NCBI GenBank assembly: GCA_017654935.2
Contig: CM065706.1
Coordinates: forward strand, 13,910,929-13,974,928
Source: Phymorhynchus buccinoides
Lineage: Eukaryota; Mollusca; Gastropoda; Neogastropoda; Raphitomidae
Direction: 5' to 3'
Length of the DNA: 64,000 nt
Position 1 is the first letter of the stretch; each line of letters starts with the position of its first letter. The position numbers and the translations under genes are program-made. Below are positions 1 to 10,079 of the stretch, in pieces. The notes under the pieces are model-generated. The model was not told the DNA's origin, did no database searches, and was given only the letters and a program-made list of their open reading frames with translations.

Positions 1-40
1 GGACAGGCTGCTCAGCAAAACAATCACTCGATGCAGTGCA

Positions 41-608
41 TTAAGAGTTCAACAGATGAATTGATCTTGGTAAGAAAGTTTTCTGTGCTCTTATTTTCAG
101 TTTTAGAGTTCTGTATCGACGGCCCGATGGTAATACTTCATAGTATTTTGCCAGAACATGACTGTTATCATTAAGAATTTTCCTGGCTTTCTTGACTACT
201 TGTCTGTCATACAACTCTTGCATACCACTCTGCCTTGCACCCACAACTTTACTGCACACATTCACCATATCACTCAACACACGCTTACTTTTTACACTCA
301 AGCTTCCATACCAACAGATAAATGACACAGTAAGAACAGATTCAATGCAACATCGGTAGTAGGTTTGAAGAATATCTGAACAGACACCAATATTCCTTAG
401 CCTCTGTAAACAAAAGATCCTGGACTGACTCTTCTTATGTATATGCTCAATGTGTTTATCAAAAGTAAGTTTCTTGTCTAAAACTGTGCCTAGGTATTTG
501 TACTCATCAATTCTTTCAACCGTTTCACCATCAATTTCCAAATGTGGCACTGGCACTGGGTTTCTACGAAAATCTACAAGCAGTTCTTTTGTTTTAACAA
601 CATTATGT
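41..608 (-). mobile_element. CR1/Rex1-like LINE fragment, end of reverse transcriptase ORF
   Basis: A reading frame of 171 codons is open from 556 to 41 and continues in frame upstream to about 608 (VKTKELLVDFRRNPVP). It matches the part of CR1/Rex1-type reverse transcriptases that follows the catalytic core: an EYKYLGTVLD thumb motif near residue 20, CIESVLT near residue 71, a YGSLSVKSKRVL stretch and a closing LPSGRRYR motif near residue 143. The catalytic YADD part and everything before it are missing, so this is a 5'-truncated copy. The frame ends cleanly, so decay is modest. A more damaged relative lies at 9116-9400. Clade assignment is from motif memory, not from a search. Confidence 0.72.
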
Positions 609-611
609 TCA

Positions 612-1200
<589 letters not shown>

Positions 1201-1202
1201 GC

Positions 1203-2603
1203 TTTTTTTAAAATTGTTTTATTGAACTTTTTTTTTCATTTCCACATTTTTCACAAGGAAGAAAAACAAACAAATAATAGGCAAAAATCAAATAAATACA
1301 TACAGAAGACAAACAAACATATTTACACACATCTGTGCCGTGGAAGTCATTGAAAAATGTTATCACAACATCTTGAGGTAACAATTTATCATCACTATGT
1401 GGAGTAACTAAAAACAGAGAGCTCAACATTTCAAATTGTGAGTTTCAAGCTCTGAACAGGTATTACTCATCATATTTTAAAATGTTTAAAAAACAACAAC
1501 AACAAAACACACCGAAAGTTCATATATATATATATATATATCAGACTAATCATTACTAGATATCTTATTAGTAAAAGTTTTATAAAATCAATTTATATCA
1601 TTGAATATTGCAGTGAATGGAGCCCACCTGGCAGCAAAATCATTATACAATATGTTTTTGTGTGAAATATATTCTTCTATTTTGTATCTGTATTTCAGTT
1701 TTTTAACGTAAATTTTTAAGACAGGTATATCATTGTTTAACTTACAGTGGTATATGTATTCTTTTGCTAACAACAACATAAAATAAAAGATATGATCGAT
1801 TTGTATATTTTTGTCAAATCCAACAATTGCAAGTGCTTCTGAAATACGTAAATTAAATACATTTTGACATTTATCATTCAATGCATCAGACAACTGAGAC
1901 CAAAAACGTTGAATAATGTGACATTTCCAAAACATATGGTGGATGCCATCTTTTGTTGTATTATAAAAATTGCATAATCTCTCACGCCCATCTCTTTCAG
2001 AATGACATTTGTTCCTAGGCATCTATGTAGAATTCTAAGTTGTAACCATTTCATTTTAACATCTGCAGTTTTGTTTACATAAAAGAAGCATTCCTTCCAA
2101 TCATTTTCATAGTTCATTCTTTCGTCCCACCGAGTACAACATTTAGGTTTTACATTGTTTTTCTATCAGAGTATCGTAATACAGTTTCGATCCTTTGAAA
2201 ATGGATGTTATTATTTTTAAACAGAGAGCCATATCTATATACATATTGTTGCCAATGTTTATTCCTGATGTTTTAATATATTCTTGTGTGGCTCTTTTAC
2301 ATCCCGAAAAAGTCAAAAAGTTCATACTACTGTTGTATTTTTGCTTGAATTCATTGAACGAAATAAACTGTCCATTATCACGTACAAAGTTTGCAATATT
2401 ATATACATTTTCATTAATCCATTTCTTACCAGCGATGTAACTATGACCTATTTGTATTCTGTTGTTGTAAAATACTGGTTCTGCTAAAATGTCACCGGAA
2501 TTTTTACATTTTACTTTATAAAAGAATTCCTTATAGGCTTTAAATACCTCTGTCCAGAATGTATTTGATTTTGGAAGGGTTGTTATGATTTCTGGTCCAT
2601 ATC
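1203..2603 (-). mobile_element. Tx1-like LINE, C-terminal part of ORF2 and 3' UTR (decayed)
   Basis: Reading on the minus strand, three overlapping frames (2603-2143, 2117-1878 and 2022-1588) together give the C-terminal third of an L1/Tx1-type ORF2. Markers are a WTEVFKAYKEFF stretch, DVKMKWLQLRILHRCLGTN, and a zinc-knuckle-like CNFYNTTKDGIHHMFWKC. Frameshifts near 2130 and 1990 show it is dead. The region 1588-1203 is AT-rich 3' UTR. The reading frame continues on the far side of an inserted element (2608-3665) into 3670-5118. The same RILHRCLGTN motif recurs in the fragments at 21395-21810 and 49350-49760, so this family is abundant here. Confidence 0.72.
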
Positions 2604-2607
2604 TTAA

Positions 2608-3665
2608 TGTGACCGAGTGACGTGACGTAAGTCGTCCACTCATCACTAATTATTCATAGCCTAATCTACTGTCACAACCGTCACCGAACCATTGTGACGT
2701 CAGTTTATTCATAAACTAGGTGCTAGGCCTATGTTGTCTAGAGACTGACAATTATAACATTCTGATTGTTCTGTTCCATCCTCACATCCACTCGTGTGTG
2801 ACGTGAATTTACTGTGTAAACAATGAAGGGGCACTTTGCATACATTCTGTTTAAAGGCCTAACTTGCTCATTACCATGCTTTCAATATTATTGATCTAGG
2901 CTTATACCATGCTATGGTGTAGGCCTACTTTGCACTATTTAATTCATAGGCCTACTAGGGTGTGTGCTAAGCCTAGTGTGGTGTTGTGTTAATACTGCTA
3001 CTATAATATTAATAACTAAATAAGGCATTCTCTTTTGATTGAGTTTCTTGCTACTTCAATGATAAACTCTCAATAGGCCTACATTTGTCTTTAGTCAGTT
3101 TTCCACTTAAAACTGATCAGCCTACTTTGATGAGTAGTCTATTTTTAGTAACATAGCATCTGATGATGTCAGTGTTACAATGCTTGGTTTGGGTTAACTC
3201 ACATGAACTCAAATGTTTGTGTACGAGTTAAGCAAGCATAGGGTCAGGTAGAACCGGCCTATGTTATGTTTCCAAACCCCAGCTAGGCTTGTGTCAGTGT
3301 CAGTTTAATTATGCTATTTAAGTCATGCAGTGAGCTCCTTCCACTGTTGTGACTGTCTATTACCTCATGTTATTTTAACATTGAGTGCTATGGCACAAGG
3401 CCTACAGTCATACCTAATCATTGTTATTTCTTGTTTATATTTATGCTTGTATATTTTGTATTGTTGCAGGAGCTTATTTGCTGCACTGTCTTTCTTAGTC
3501 TTTCTTAGTATTTCCTAGTACCCAAATAAACAAAAGCTAAACAACTGTCTGGTTTCCTCTATATGTTCCTGGTCTGTGCGGAGTGTGACTATCTTCACCC
3601 TCCAATCCTTATCCCTCATCAACTCCTCCCTATCCTTATCCCATACCCTTATCACCCCCATCACA
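2608..3665. mobile_element. 1,058-bp insertion flanked by TTAA duplications (non-autonomous DNA transposon)
   Basis: TTAA occurs at 2604-2607 and 3666-3669. If the segment between, plus one TTAA, is removed, the minus-strand LINE frame reads straight through the site (HILRYGPEII), which is strong internal evidence for a precise insertion with a TTAA target duplication, as made by piggyBac- and Kolobok-type transposases. The ends share only a short inverted match (TGTGA / TCACA). No transposase frame is present. The interior is AT-rich with about eight AGGCCTA motifs between 2722 and 3405. Confidence 0.68.
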
Positions 3666-3669
3666 TTAA

Positions 3670-5118
3670 TATATGATTAAGAACTGGATAGTTAAATAAA
3701 GCAATAGATTTCCAGTTATGTTTTGTTCTTTCTAGTTTTCTCATCCAAGTGAGTTTCAATGCCGTAGCAAAAGTTTTTAGTTCTGGTATGCCAATACCAC
3801 CGTTAATTATACTTTTATGAGCTGTTTTCCTATTTATCTTGTCTTTTTTCTTATTCCATATGAATCTATAGCAATAGTTTTGCAATGTCTTAAAAAAGTC
3901 ATCAGGAGGGTTAGGTAGCAAGATCCACAAATGAATTAATTTTGATAGGATCAATGATTTTAAAATTGCCACCCTTCCCAATGGTGTAAGCTGCCTTTTT
4001 TTTAATCCAGATTCTGAATAAATATCTAACTTCTGCTAGCTTGTCCATGTAGTTGATATAAACACACTGTTTAACATCATTAGTAAACCAAATTCCTAGT
4101 ATCTTAAATTTTGGGGGATTCCACTCTAAGCCTAAGTGGTCCATATATTGAACTGGAGAATTTTTTCGGCTGCCAAGCCAGGTTACACTAGTCTTTTCAC
4201 CGTTCATTTCTAAACCTGATTTAGTGCCAAATAATTTAACTATGGTTATACAGGTTTCAAATGATTTCTTATCACCCGTTAACAGAAATTCTGTATCATC
4301 TGCATACTGAGAGATTTTATGTTCAACATTATTGATCACAATTCCCTGAATATTTTCATTTTCTCTTATCATTATAGCAAGGATTTCAACACATAATATA
4401 AACAAATAAGGTGACAATGGATCTCCTTGTCTGCATCCTCTTTTAATTTCAAACCAAGTTGAAGCCTGGCCATTTACAAGAACACACGACTTAATGTTTT
4501 TATAGAATGTTTCAACCCATTGACAAATTTTGTCAATACTTTAAACATAAAATCCCAACTCACTGAATCAAATGCCTTTTCAAAATCCATGTTAACTAAT
4601 AGACCAGGCAAGTTATGTTCTTCTAAATGCGCTATGGTGTCATATATCAACCTTATATTATCACCTATGTACCTATTTCTAAGAAAACCCGTTTGGTCTT
4701 CATGAATGAGTTTGGGTAAAACTATTTTCAATCTATTTGCAATGCACGACGAGCCAATTTTATAGACTACGTTTAAAAGGGATATTGGCCTCCAGTTCTT
4801 AATCAGATTTCTAGGCTTATCTCCTTTAGGAATACAAGTTATCATCCCTTGTCTTTGAACACAAGATAGCTCCCCTTTTTTAAATGCTGTATTTAGTGCT
4901 CTAACAACTAAATTCCCAACCTTGTTCCAAAAGAACTTTAAAAATTCAACAGTAAATCCGTCTGTTCCTGGGCTTTTTTTTATTTTTCATATTTTTCAGT
5001 GCTGAAGTTGCCTCTTCTAAATTAATTTCTCCTTCTAAGTTATTTGCTTCGTCTACTTCTAAATGAGGCATATCATTTACTAGTTTGTCAATTTCACCAT
5101 CATCAATCTGTCTTGTTG
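3670..5118 (-). mobile_element. Tx1-like LINE, reverse transcriptase core (decayed)
   Basis: Minus-strand frames give most of an L1/Tx1-type reverse transcriptase in order: an N-terminal stretch from about 5118 (QIDDGEIDKLV), a KSPGTDGF motif near 4960, CIPKGDKP and NWRPISLLNVVYKI (4845-4750), GFLRNRYIGDNIR, the VNMDFEKAFDSVSW motif near 4590, SQYADDTEFLL with the catalytic YADD near 4300, and a thumb region down to 3670. Single-base frameshifts near 4970, 4480 and 3980 break it. The endonuclease and ORF1 are absent; the element stops at 5109-5118, where the large inverted repeat begins. Confidence 0.78.
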
Positions 5119-5135
5119 CTTTCTTTGTTGTTTGC

Positions 5136-5205
5136 CTCAGGGCTGAGTGAAGAAAGGTGTAGCTAATTAGCTTATCTCATTACCCTGAATAAATAACATA
5201 TTTTG

Positions 5206-5257
<52 letters not shown>
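5136..5257 (+). repeat. Retroposon 3'-tail-like segment followed by (CT)n
   Basis: The segment from CAGGGCTG to TGTTCGTTCTCTCT resembles a LINE/SINE 3' tail. It recurs in reverse orientation twice in the right arm (about 13165-13235 and 13478-13556), each time next to a GA/CT tract, so one arm gained or lost a copy. Confidence 0.5.
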
Positions 5258-5260
<3 letters not shown>

Positions 5261-5350
5261 ACGGTACTGGTTCTCCCATCCCCCTTTCTTCCATTCTGGC
5301 ATCAACTGACCATGCACAACGCCTGTTTCTCATGTGGGGTGTGGCGACCA

Positions 5351-5503
5351 GGGCCTGTATTCACGTTGAGATAGCATGAGACTTAGCATGATGCTAACTT
5401 AGAAGCTCTTCCAAAAGTCCTATTAAATCCTACAGGACATTGGAAGAGCTTCTAAGTTAGCATCATGCTAAGTCTCATGCTATCTCAATGTGAATACAGG
5501 CCC
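5351..5503. repeat. 153-bp hairpin (near-perfect palindrome), MITE-like
   Basis: The two halves, starting GGGCCTGTATTCACG and ending in its complement, pair over about 64 bases each with a spacer of roughly 25 bases and only one or two mismatches. It sits about 50 bp upstream of the 2A-containing ORF. No clear target duplication flanks it. It could be a foldback MITE inserted in the element's 5' region or part of that 5' UTR; its presence at the same place in both arms does not decide. Confidence 0.75.
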
Positions 5504-5551
5504 AGGTTCTGTACTATGTCTAGATGGAAACCCAGGTATGGCCCGTGACTT

Positions 5552-6682
5552 GTGCTCATAGTGTACACAAGAGGTATTCTACAGTTCTTTTTCATCAAAG
5601 CATGTGCTATTCTGATAAGTTATCTCCTCCTTTCGTGCGGTGATGTCGAATCAAATCCTGGCCCCTCTCCGACAGCAGAACGGATGCAAAACAATGGACA
5701 GTCAAGCTACGAACAAAGCCATGCACACCCTTCCAGTAATGAGCAGTTTCAGACCTCAGCTCCTCTGAGCAACCTTCACAGAAACCTGTTTTCCTTGGCA
5801 GGGTACAATCATCAGTCTGATCGGTATGACATGGACACCATGGGCAGGATGGAGTCATGGTGTGGTGTTCTTCAACAGGACAATGACCAGTTAAAAGGAG
5901 ACGTGAAATACCTATCCAATCAGTGCACTATCTTTAAAGAGCAATGTGACAATCTCTTTCAGTGGAAAGACCTGTTTCTGGAAGTGGCCCACATAATGGA
6001 CGATCAAGTTGACAAACTTGAATCCTTCTCACGCAGAAACAACTTGCGTTTTTTCAACGTTTACGAAGGTCCACATGAAGACAACTCTAAGTGCATGCAG
6101 AAAGTGGTACAGCTTCTGAGCCGTTTCTTTCCTTCCAAGCAATGGACTACGGAAGATGTGGAATGGGCACATCGCCTGGGACAAAGGAACAACAACTACA
6201 ATCGCCCACGACCAGTAATCACCCGCCTATTTCGTTGGCAGGATAAGCTATCGATTTTGCAGTCTCAAGAATGTAGGAAGGAAATGGCAACCACCCTGAA
6301 CATTCGTGTTTCCTCAGATCTAACTGACCGCCAGAGCCAGGTGCTCAGAGATGAAAAGAATGCTGGCAGACATGCTTACGTCTGGAAGGGGCGCATGTTC
6401 TACAACAACAGGAAACAGCAGCACAATCATTCCCTTATGGAATACCCAAGAGCAGGGGATGTGGACAAAAGAGGGATTTCGACAACAATCCTCTCAAAGC
6501 CCCCAACAACCCCTCCAACCAGTCTGGTAACTCCCAAAACCATATACTCCCAGAAACAACCAGACGTCTGGAAACACCTCAGAGACAACAGCAGTCTCAC
6601 AGTCGACAAGCTCAAGAAACTCCTCAGGGGCAACGTCAGTCTCACAGTCAGAACAGTAGTCTGCCATGGACAGCTGATATGA
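5552..6682 (+). CDS. LINE ORF1 protein with N-terminal 2A-like recoding motif
   Basis: A 376-codon frame opens with a short hydrophobic stretch (residues 9-28) ending in C-GDVESNPGP at residues 29-38. The D-V-E-x-N-P-G-P signature is that of 2A peptides, at which the ribosome skips the G-P bond and releases the upstream part; 2A-like motifs are known at the N-terminus of ORFs in several non-LTR retrotransposons. Residues ~100-155 look like a coiled coil. Residues 155-230 match the L1-type ORF1 RNA-binding domain: LESFSRRNNLRFFNV, then EWAHRLGQ and RPVITRLFRWQDK. After about residue 300 the reading looks less natural than the overlapping Q/S-rich frame, so a frameshift near 6470 is likely in both arms. 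Predicted role: nucleic-acid chaperone of the element. Confidence 0.75.
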   Translation: MLIVYTRGILQFFFIKACAILISYLLLSCGDVESNPGPSPTAERMQNNGQSSYEQSHAHPSSNEQFQTSAPLSNLHRNLFSLAGYNHQSDRYDMDTMGRMESWCGVLQQDNDQLKGDVKYLSNQCTIFKEQCDNLFQWKDLFLEVAHIMDDQVDKLESFSRRNNLRFFNVYEGPHEDNSKCMQKVVQLLSRFFPSKQWTTEDVEWAHRLGQRNNNYNRPRPVITRLFRWQDKLSILQSQECRKEMATTLNIRVSSDLTDRQSQVLRDEKNAGRHAYVWKGRMFYNNRKQQHNHSLMEYPRAGDVDKRGISTTILSKPPTTPPTSLVTPKTIYSQKQPDVWKHLRDNSSLTVDKLKKLLRGNVSLTVRTVVCHGQLI

Positions 6683-6759
6683 ATGCTTTCCCCTGTCTTC
6701 AACGTCATGAATCAAAGAAGCAAAAGAAATCTCATGAGACCATTAATTTTTGTATGTCG

Positions 6760-8216
6760 GTGTGGGACAAGGAGAGAATTTGTCACCTGTAATGTTTGCC
6801 ATGTTTTTGAATGATATGAAAGAGTTTATGTCCGGTGATATGACTGGCCTTGTTACTGTTTGTTGCAAGGGAAGCAAATGAAGCAGGCATCAGTGAATCT
6901 GATGTAGACATTTGTTGAAATTGTTTCTATTACTGTATGCAGACGACACTATCATTTGTTCTGAAACTTCAGCTGGATTACAGCAAGGTCTTGATGGTAT
7001 CAAACAGTATTGTGACATTTTGAAATTGAAATTAAATGCTAAGAAATGCAACATTGTTATTTTTTCTAAGGGTAAGGTTAGACGTTTTCTTGACTTCTTT
7101 ATAGGAACAGAAAAGATAGAGATAGTTCATGATTTCTTGTACTTAGGATTAAAGCTTAACTATAATAAACTGTTTTGTAGTAGTTTTGTTTTGTCTCTTG
7201 TGAATAAAATAACGTCACTTTACACTTGTCGTGTAGTTGTTTGCTTGTTGTATTAACTATAATAACAGATTTCATGTTGCACAACGTGACCTGTTTGATT
7301 GAGCTTCTCGAGCAATGTTTGCTTTGTTAACAAAAGCTAAGTTATTGATGCTCCCTGCAGACCTAATGATTGACCTCTTTGATAAAACTGTACTTCCAAT
7401 TTTTACACACGGATGTGAAATGTGGGGGTTTGATATGAATGATATTATTCAAAGACTGCAACTAAAATTTTATAAGTTGGTTTTGAAAGTGCAACAATCG
7501 ACTCCTTTCATGATATTTGGAGAGACAGGAAAATATCCCGTATCAGTCACTGTTAAATCCAGAATGTTATCAATTTGGTTTAACCTAGTGACACACCATC
7601 ACAGTGCAAGTGATTATCATTTATTGTGTATAAAACCCTTTTGAGAATGTATGAATTAAATGTACACGAAAATAAATATATCAAATACATTCATACATTA
7701 TCAAACGAAATTGGTTTAAGTAGTTTTTGGTTGAATCAAAATTTGCTTGATGTACATCCATTATGGTTCAAAGAGAAAGTGAAGAGATGTCTTAAAGATA
7801 GCTTCTTACAAGCCTGGTACATGCATGTTGATAATGATGAATTATATATGAACTATAGAATGTTTAAACCATCATTTGGTGTTGATCCCTACTGCTTAGT
7901 ACTTCCACAGAATTATGTGTTTACCATTATAAAATTTGGAACAACTAATAATAACTTCCCAGTTAATAAATTGCGCTACGATAATATACCCAGAAGTGAA
8001 AGAAATTGCGAAAAATGTAACGTACATGATGTGGCAGATGAGTTCCATTATTTGTTTGTCTGTCCCTTCTTTAATACTGAAAGAAATAGATATCTTCCAC
8101 GGTACTTTTTTGTGCGACCAAATGCGTATGCATTTAATGCTTTCTTTTCCTCGAAAAATAAGAAACTTTTGATTAAACTTAAGCACTTTGTTACAGTTAT
8201 AAACAGTTCTTTTTGA
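6760..8216 (+). mobile_element. Truncated LINE reverse transcriptase joined to the 2A ORF1 (internal deletion)
   Basis: Directly after the ORF1 end the sequence reads VGVGQGENLSPVMFAMFLNDM (about 6760-6840), then LLYADDTIICSET with the catalytic YADD at about 6940-6970, a KLKLNAKKC thumb motif, DKTVLPIFTHGCEMWGFD (7390-7440) and a C-terminal CEKCN...DEFHYLFVCPFF zinc-binding region (about 8010-8070), ending at 8216. The endonuclease and the first half of the reverse transcriptase are missing, so the copy cannot move on its own. Frameshifts near 6900, 7250 and 7640 break what is left. The same deletion exists in the right arm. Confidence 0.75.
7169..7252. mobile_element. 84-bp insertion with 13-bp target duplication inside the reverse transcriptase
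   Basis: TTAACTATAATAA occurs at 7156-7168 and again at 7253-7265. Removing the 84 bp and one repeat restores a continuous reading KLNYNNRFHV across the site. The inserted piece ends in TTG-rich sequence, as a short SINE or retroposed fragment might. The same insertion is present in the other arm near 11065-11180. Confidence 0.65.
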
Positions 8217-8615
8217 TGATTTGTATGGACAAAATGTTACATGTTTTGTTTTTTGTAATATGGTATAGGTATATTTGTCCTAGTTATCTACTTGTCGTTT
8301 TTCATAATATAGACATCATTCTGTTTTGATGTTCGATTGTTTAACTATGTGTGTACTTTGCTTTATTTTCTGTGCCCCAAGTGGGTATGAAATCAAACAT
8401 TTGCCTTGCCTTACATGCAGTCTCTTTCTTTGTCCTTTTATCTTTCTTTCTACCTATGGTGTTTTTGTCGATCTGTATAACACCTGTGCCCGACCTATGT
8501 CATGTGCCCGACCTATGATCGACTAATGAGTCTTAAGTTTGTCTAGAATAACGTTGTTGATTTGGCAACATTTCTAATAACGTTCTAATCAGAAAAAATT
8601 ATAGTAAACATGTAT
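8217..8615. other. 3' UTR-like AT-rich end of the 2A element
   Basis: No coding signal. The sequence is matched base for base, with few changes, by 9663-10075 in reverse complement and is cut by the gap. It contains a short direct repeat (GTGCCCGACCTATG, twice near 8490-8516). Confidence 0.6.
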
Positions 8616-9115
8616 NNNNNNNNNNNNNNNNNNNNNNNNNNNNNNNNNNNNNNNNNNNNNNNNNNNNNNNNNNNNNNNNNNNNNNNNNNNNNNNNNNNNN
8701 NNNNNNNNNNNNNNNNNNNNNNNNNNNNNNNNNNNNNNNNNNNNNNNNNNNNNNNNNNNNNNNNNNNNNNNNNNNNNNNNNNNNNNNNNNNNNNNNNNNN
8801 NNNNNNNNNNNNNNNNNNNNNNNNNNNNNNNNNNNNNNNNNNNNNNNNNNNNNNNNNNNNNNNNNNNNNNNNNNNNNNNNNNNNNNNNNNNNNNNNNNNN
8901 NNNNNNNNNNNNNNNNNNNNNNNNNNNNNNNNNNNNNNNNNNNNNNNNNNNNNNNNNNNNNNNNNNNNNNNNNNNNNNNNNNNNNNNNNNNNNNNNNNNN
9001 NNNNNNNNNNNNNNNNNNNNNNNNNNNNNNNNNNNNNNNNNNNNNNNNNNNNNNNNNNNNNNNNNNNNNNNNNNNNNNNNNNNNNNNNNNNNNNNNNNNN
9101 NNNNNNNNNNNNNNN
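8616..9115. other. Assembly gap, 500 N
   Basis: Exactly 500 N, the same size as the gap at 41110-41609, so a placeholder length rather than a measured one. Confidence 0.98.
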
Positions 9116-9400
9116 CTACAACGAAGAATGCGGAACGTCTATAAGATGGCAATAGTTCAGTGGCCAATGCGATAGAACGTGACTTTTATCATTAGCGATC
9201 TCCCTGGATTTTTTCGTGAATAACCCACCACCTCCCTACACGCCTACCGTTTTTTTTTTTTTTTTTCATACAACAAACACTAAACTGTCTTGGGTTTTGT
9301 TTTGCTTGGTTGTCTTGTTTTCTACCCACGATCTTGCTACCAGCATTCACGATGTTATTCAGAACACCCTTGGGTTTTACATTCAAGCCACCGTGTGTGT
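9116..9400 (-). mobile_element. Badly decayed CR1/Rex1-like reverse transcriptase tail
   Basis: On the minus strand, NVKPKGVLNNIVNAGSKIVGRKQ (about 9390-9320) parallels the SVKSKRVLSDMVNVCSKVVGARQ stretch of the fragment at 41-608, and further on ATELLPSYRRS (about 9145-9115) parallels its LPSGRRYR motif. A T-tract and frameshifts lie between. The fragment runs into the gap. Confidence 0.5.
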
Positions 9401-9447
9401 AACCAACACATGAATTGAAAATGTTTATAATAGGTTCAAGAAAACTG

Positions 9448-9600
9448 GTGTGTGTGTGTGTGCGTGGCCGTGTGTGTACCCCGGTGTACGTGATGTGTGT
9501 GTACGTCGATGCGCGTGTTTTGTGTGTGTGTGTGGCGTATTGCCTGCGCTGCTGCGCGCATGTGTGTGTGTTGTGTGTGTGTGTGTGGTATGTGTGTCAA
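9448..9600. repeat. TG-rich low-complexity tract
   Basis: Mixed TG/CG dinucleotide runs, not coding. Confidence 0.8.
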
Positions 9601-10079
9601 AGAGTTTCTGATCGTAACTTCCGCGTCATATTTCCGCGGGGACTAATTGTAAAAAAAAAGTATACATGTTTACTATAATTTTTTCTAATTAGAACGTTAT
9701 TAGAAATGTTGCCAAATCAACAACGTTATTCTAGACAAACTTAAGACTCATTAGTCGATCATAGGTCGGGCACATGACATAGGTCGGGCACAGGTGTTAT
9801 ACAGATCGACAAAAACACCATAGGTAGAAAGAAAGATAAAAGGACAAAGAAAGAGACTGCATGTAAGGCAAGGCAAATGTTTGATTTCATACCCACTTGG
9901 GGCACAGAAAAATAAAACAAAATAAATAGGTTTCCACACATAGATAAACAATCGAACATCAAAACAGAAACAAATTGATTTGTCTATATATGAAAAACGA
10001 CAAACGTAGTATAACTTAGGACAAAGGATACCTATACCATATTACAAAAAACAAAACAGGTGACATTTTGTCCATACAA

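Larger units (their letters stand above)
5109..8615 (+). repeat. Left arm of a large inverted repeat (mate 9663-13566)
   Basis: The whole stretch recurs in reverse complement at 9663-13566. Matching landmarks in order are: a retroposon-like tail ending TCTCATTACCCTGAATAAAT plus CT tract (5136-5260), a unique-looking lead (5258-5350), a hairpin (5351-5503), the 2A-containing ORF (5552-6682), a truncated reverse transcriptase (6760-8216) and an AT-rich 3' end. The match runs right up to the first N of the gap at 8616. The protein-coding parts are about 98% alike by eye, with the right arm carrying more small indels. Confidence 0.85.

Noticed and set aside
5607..5858. Minus-strand frame opposite the 2A ORF (cysteine-rich start)
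   Set aside because: It is the complement of a frame with clear LINE ORF1 motifs; no independent support.
8589..9167. Open frames spanning the first N run
   Set aside because: They exist only because N codons are not stops; the same holds for frames across 41110-41609.
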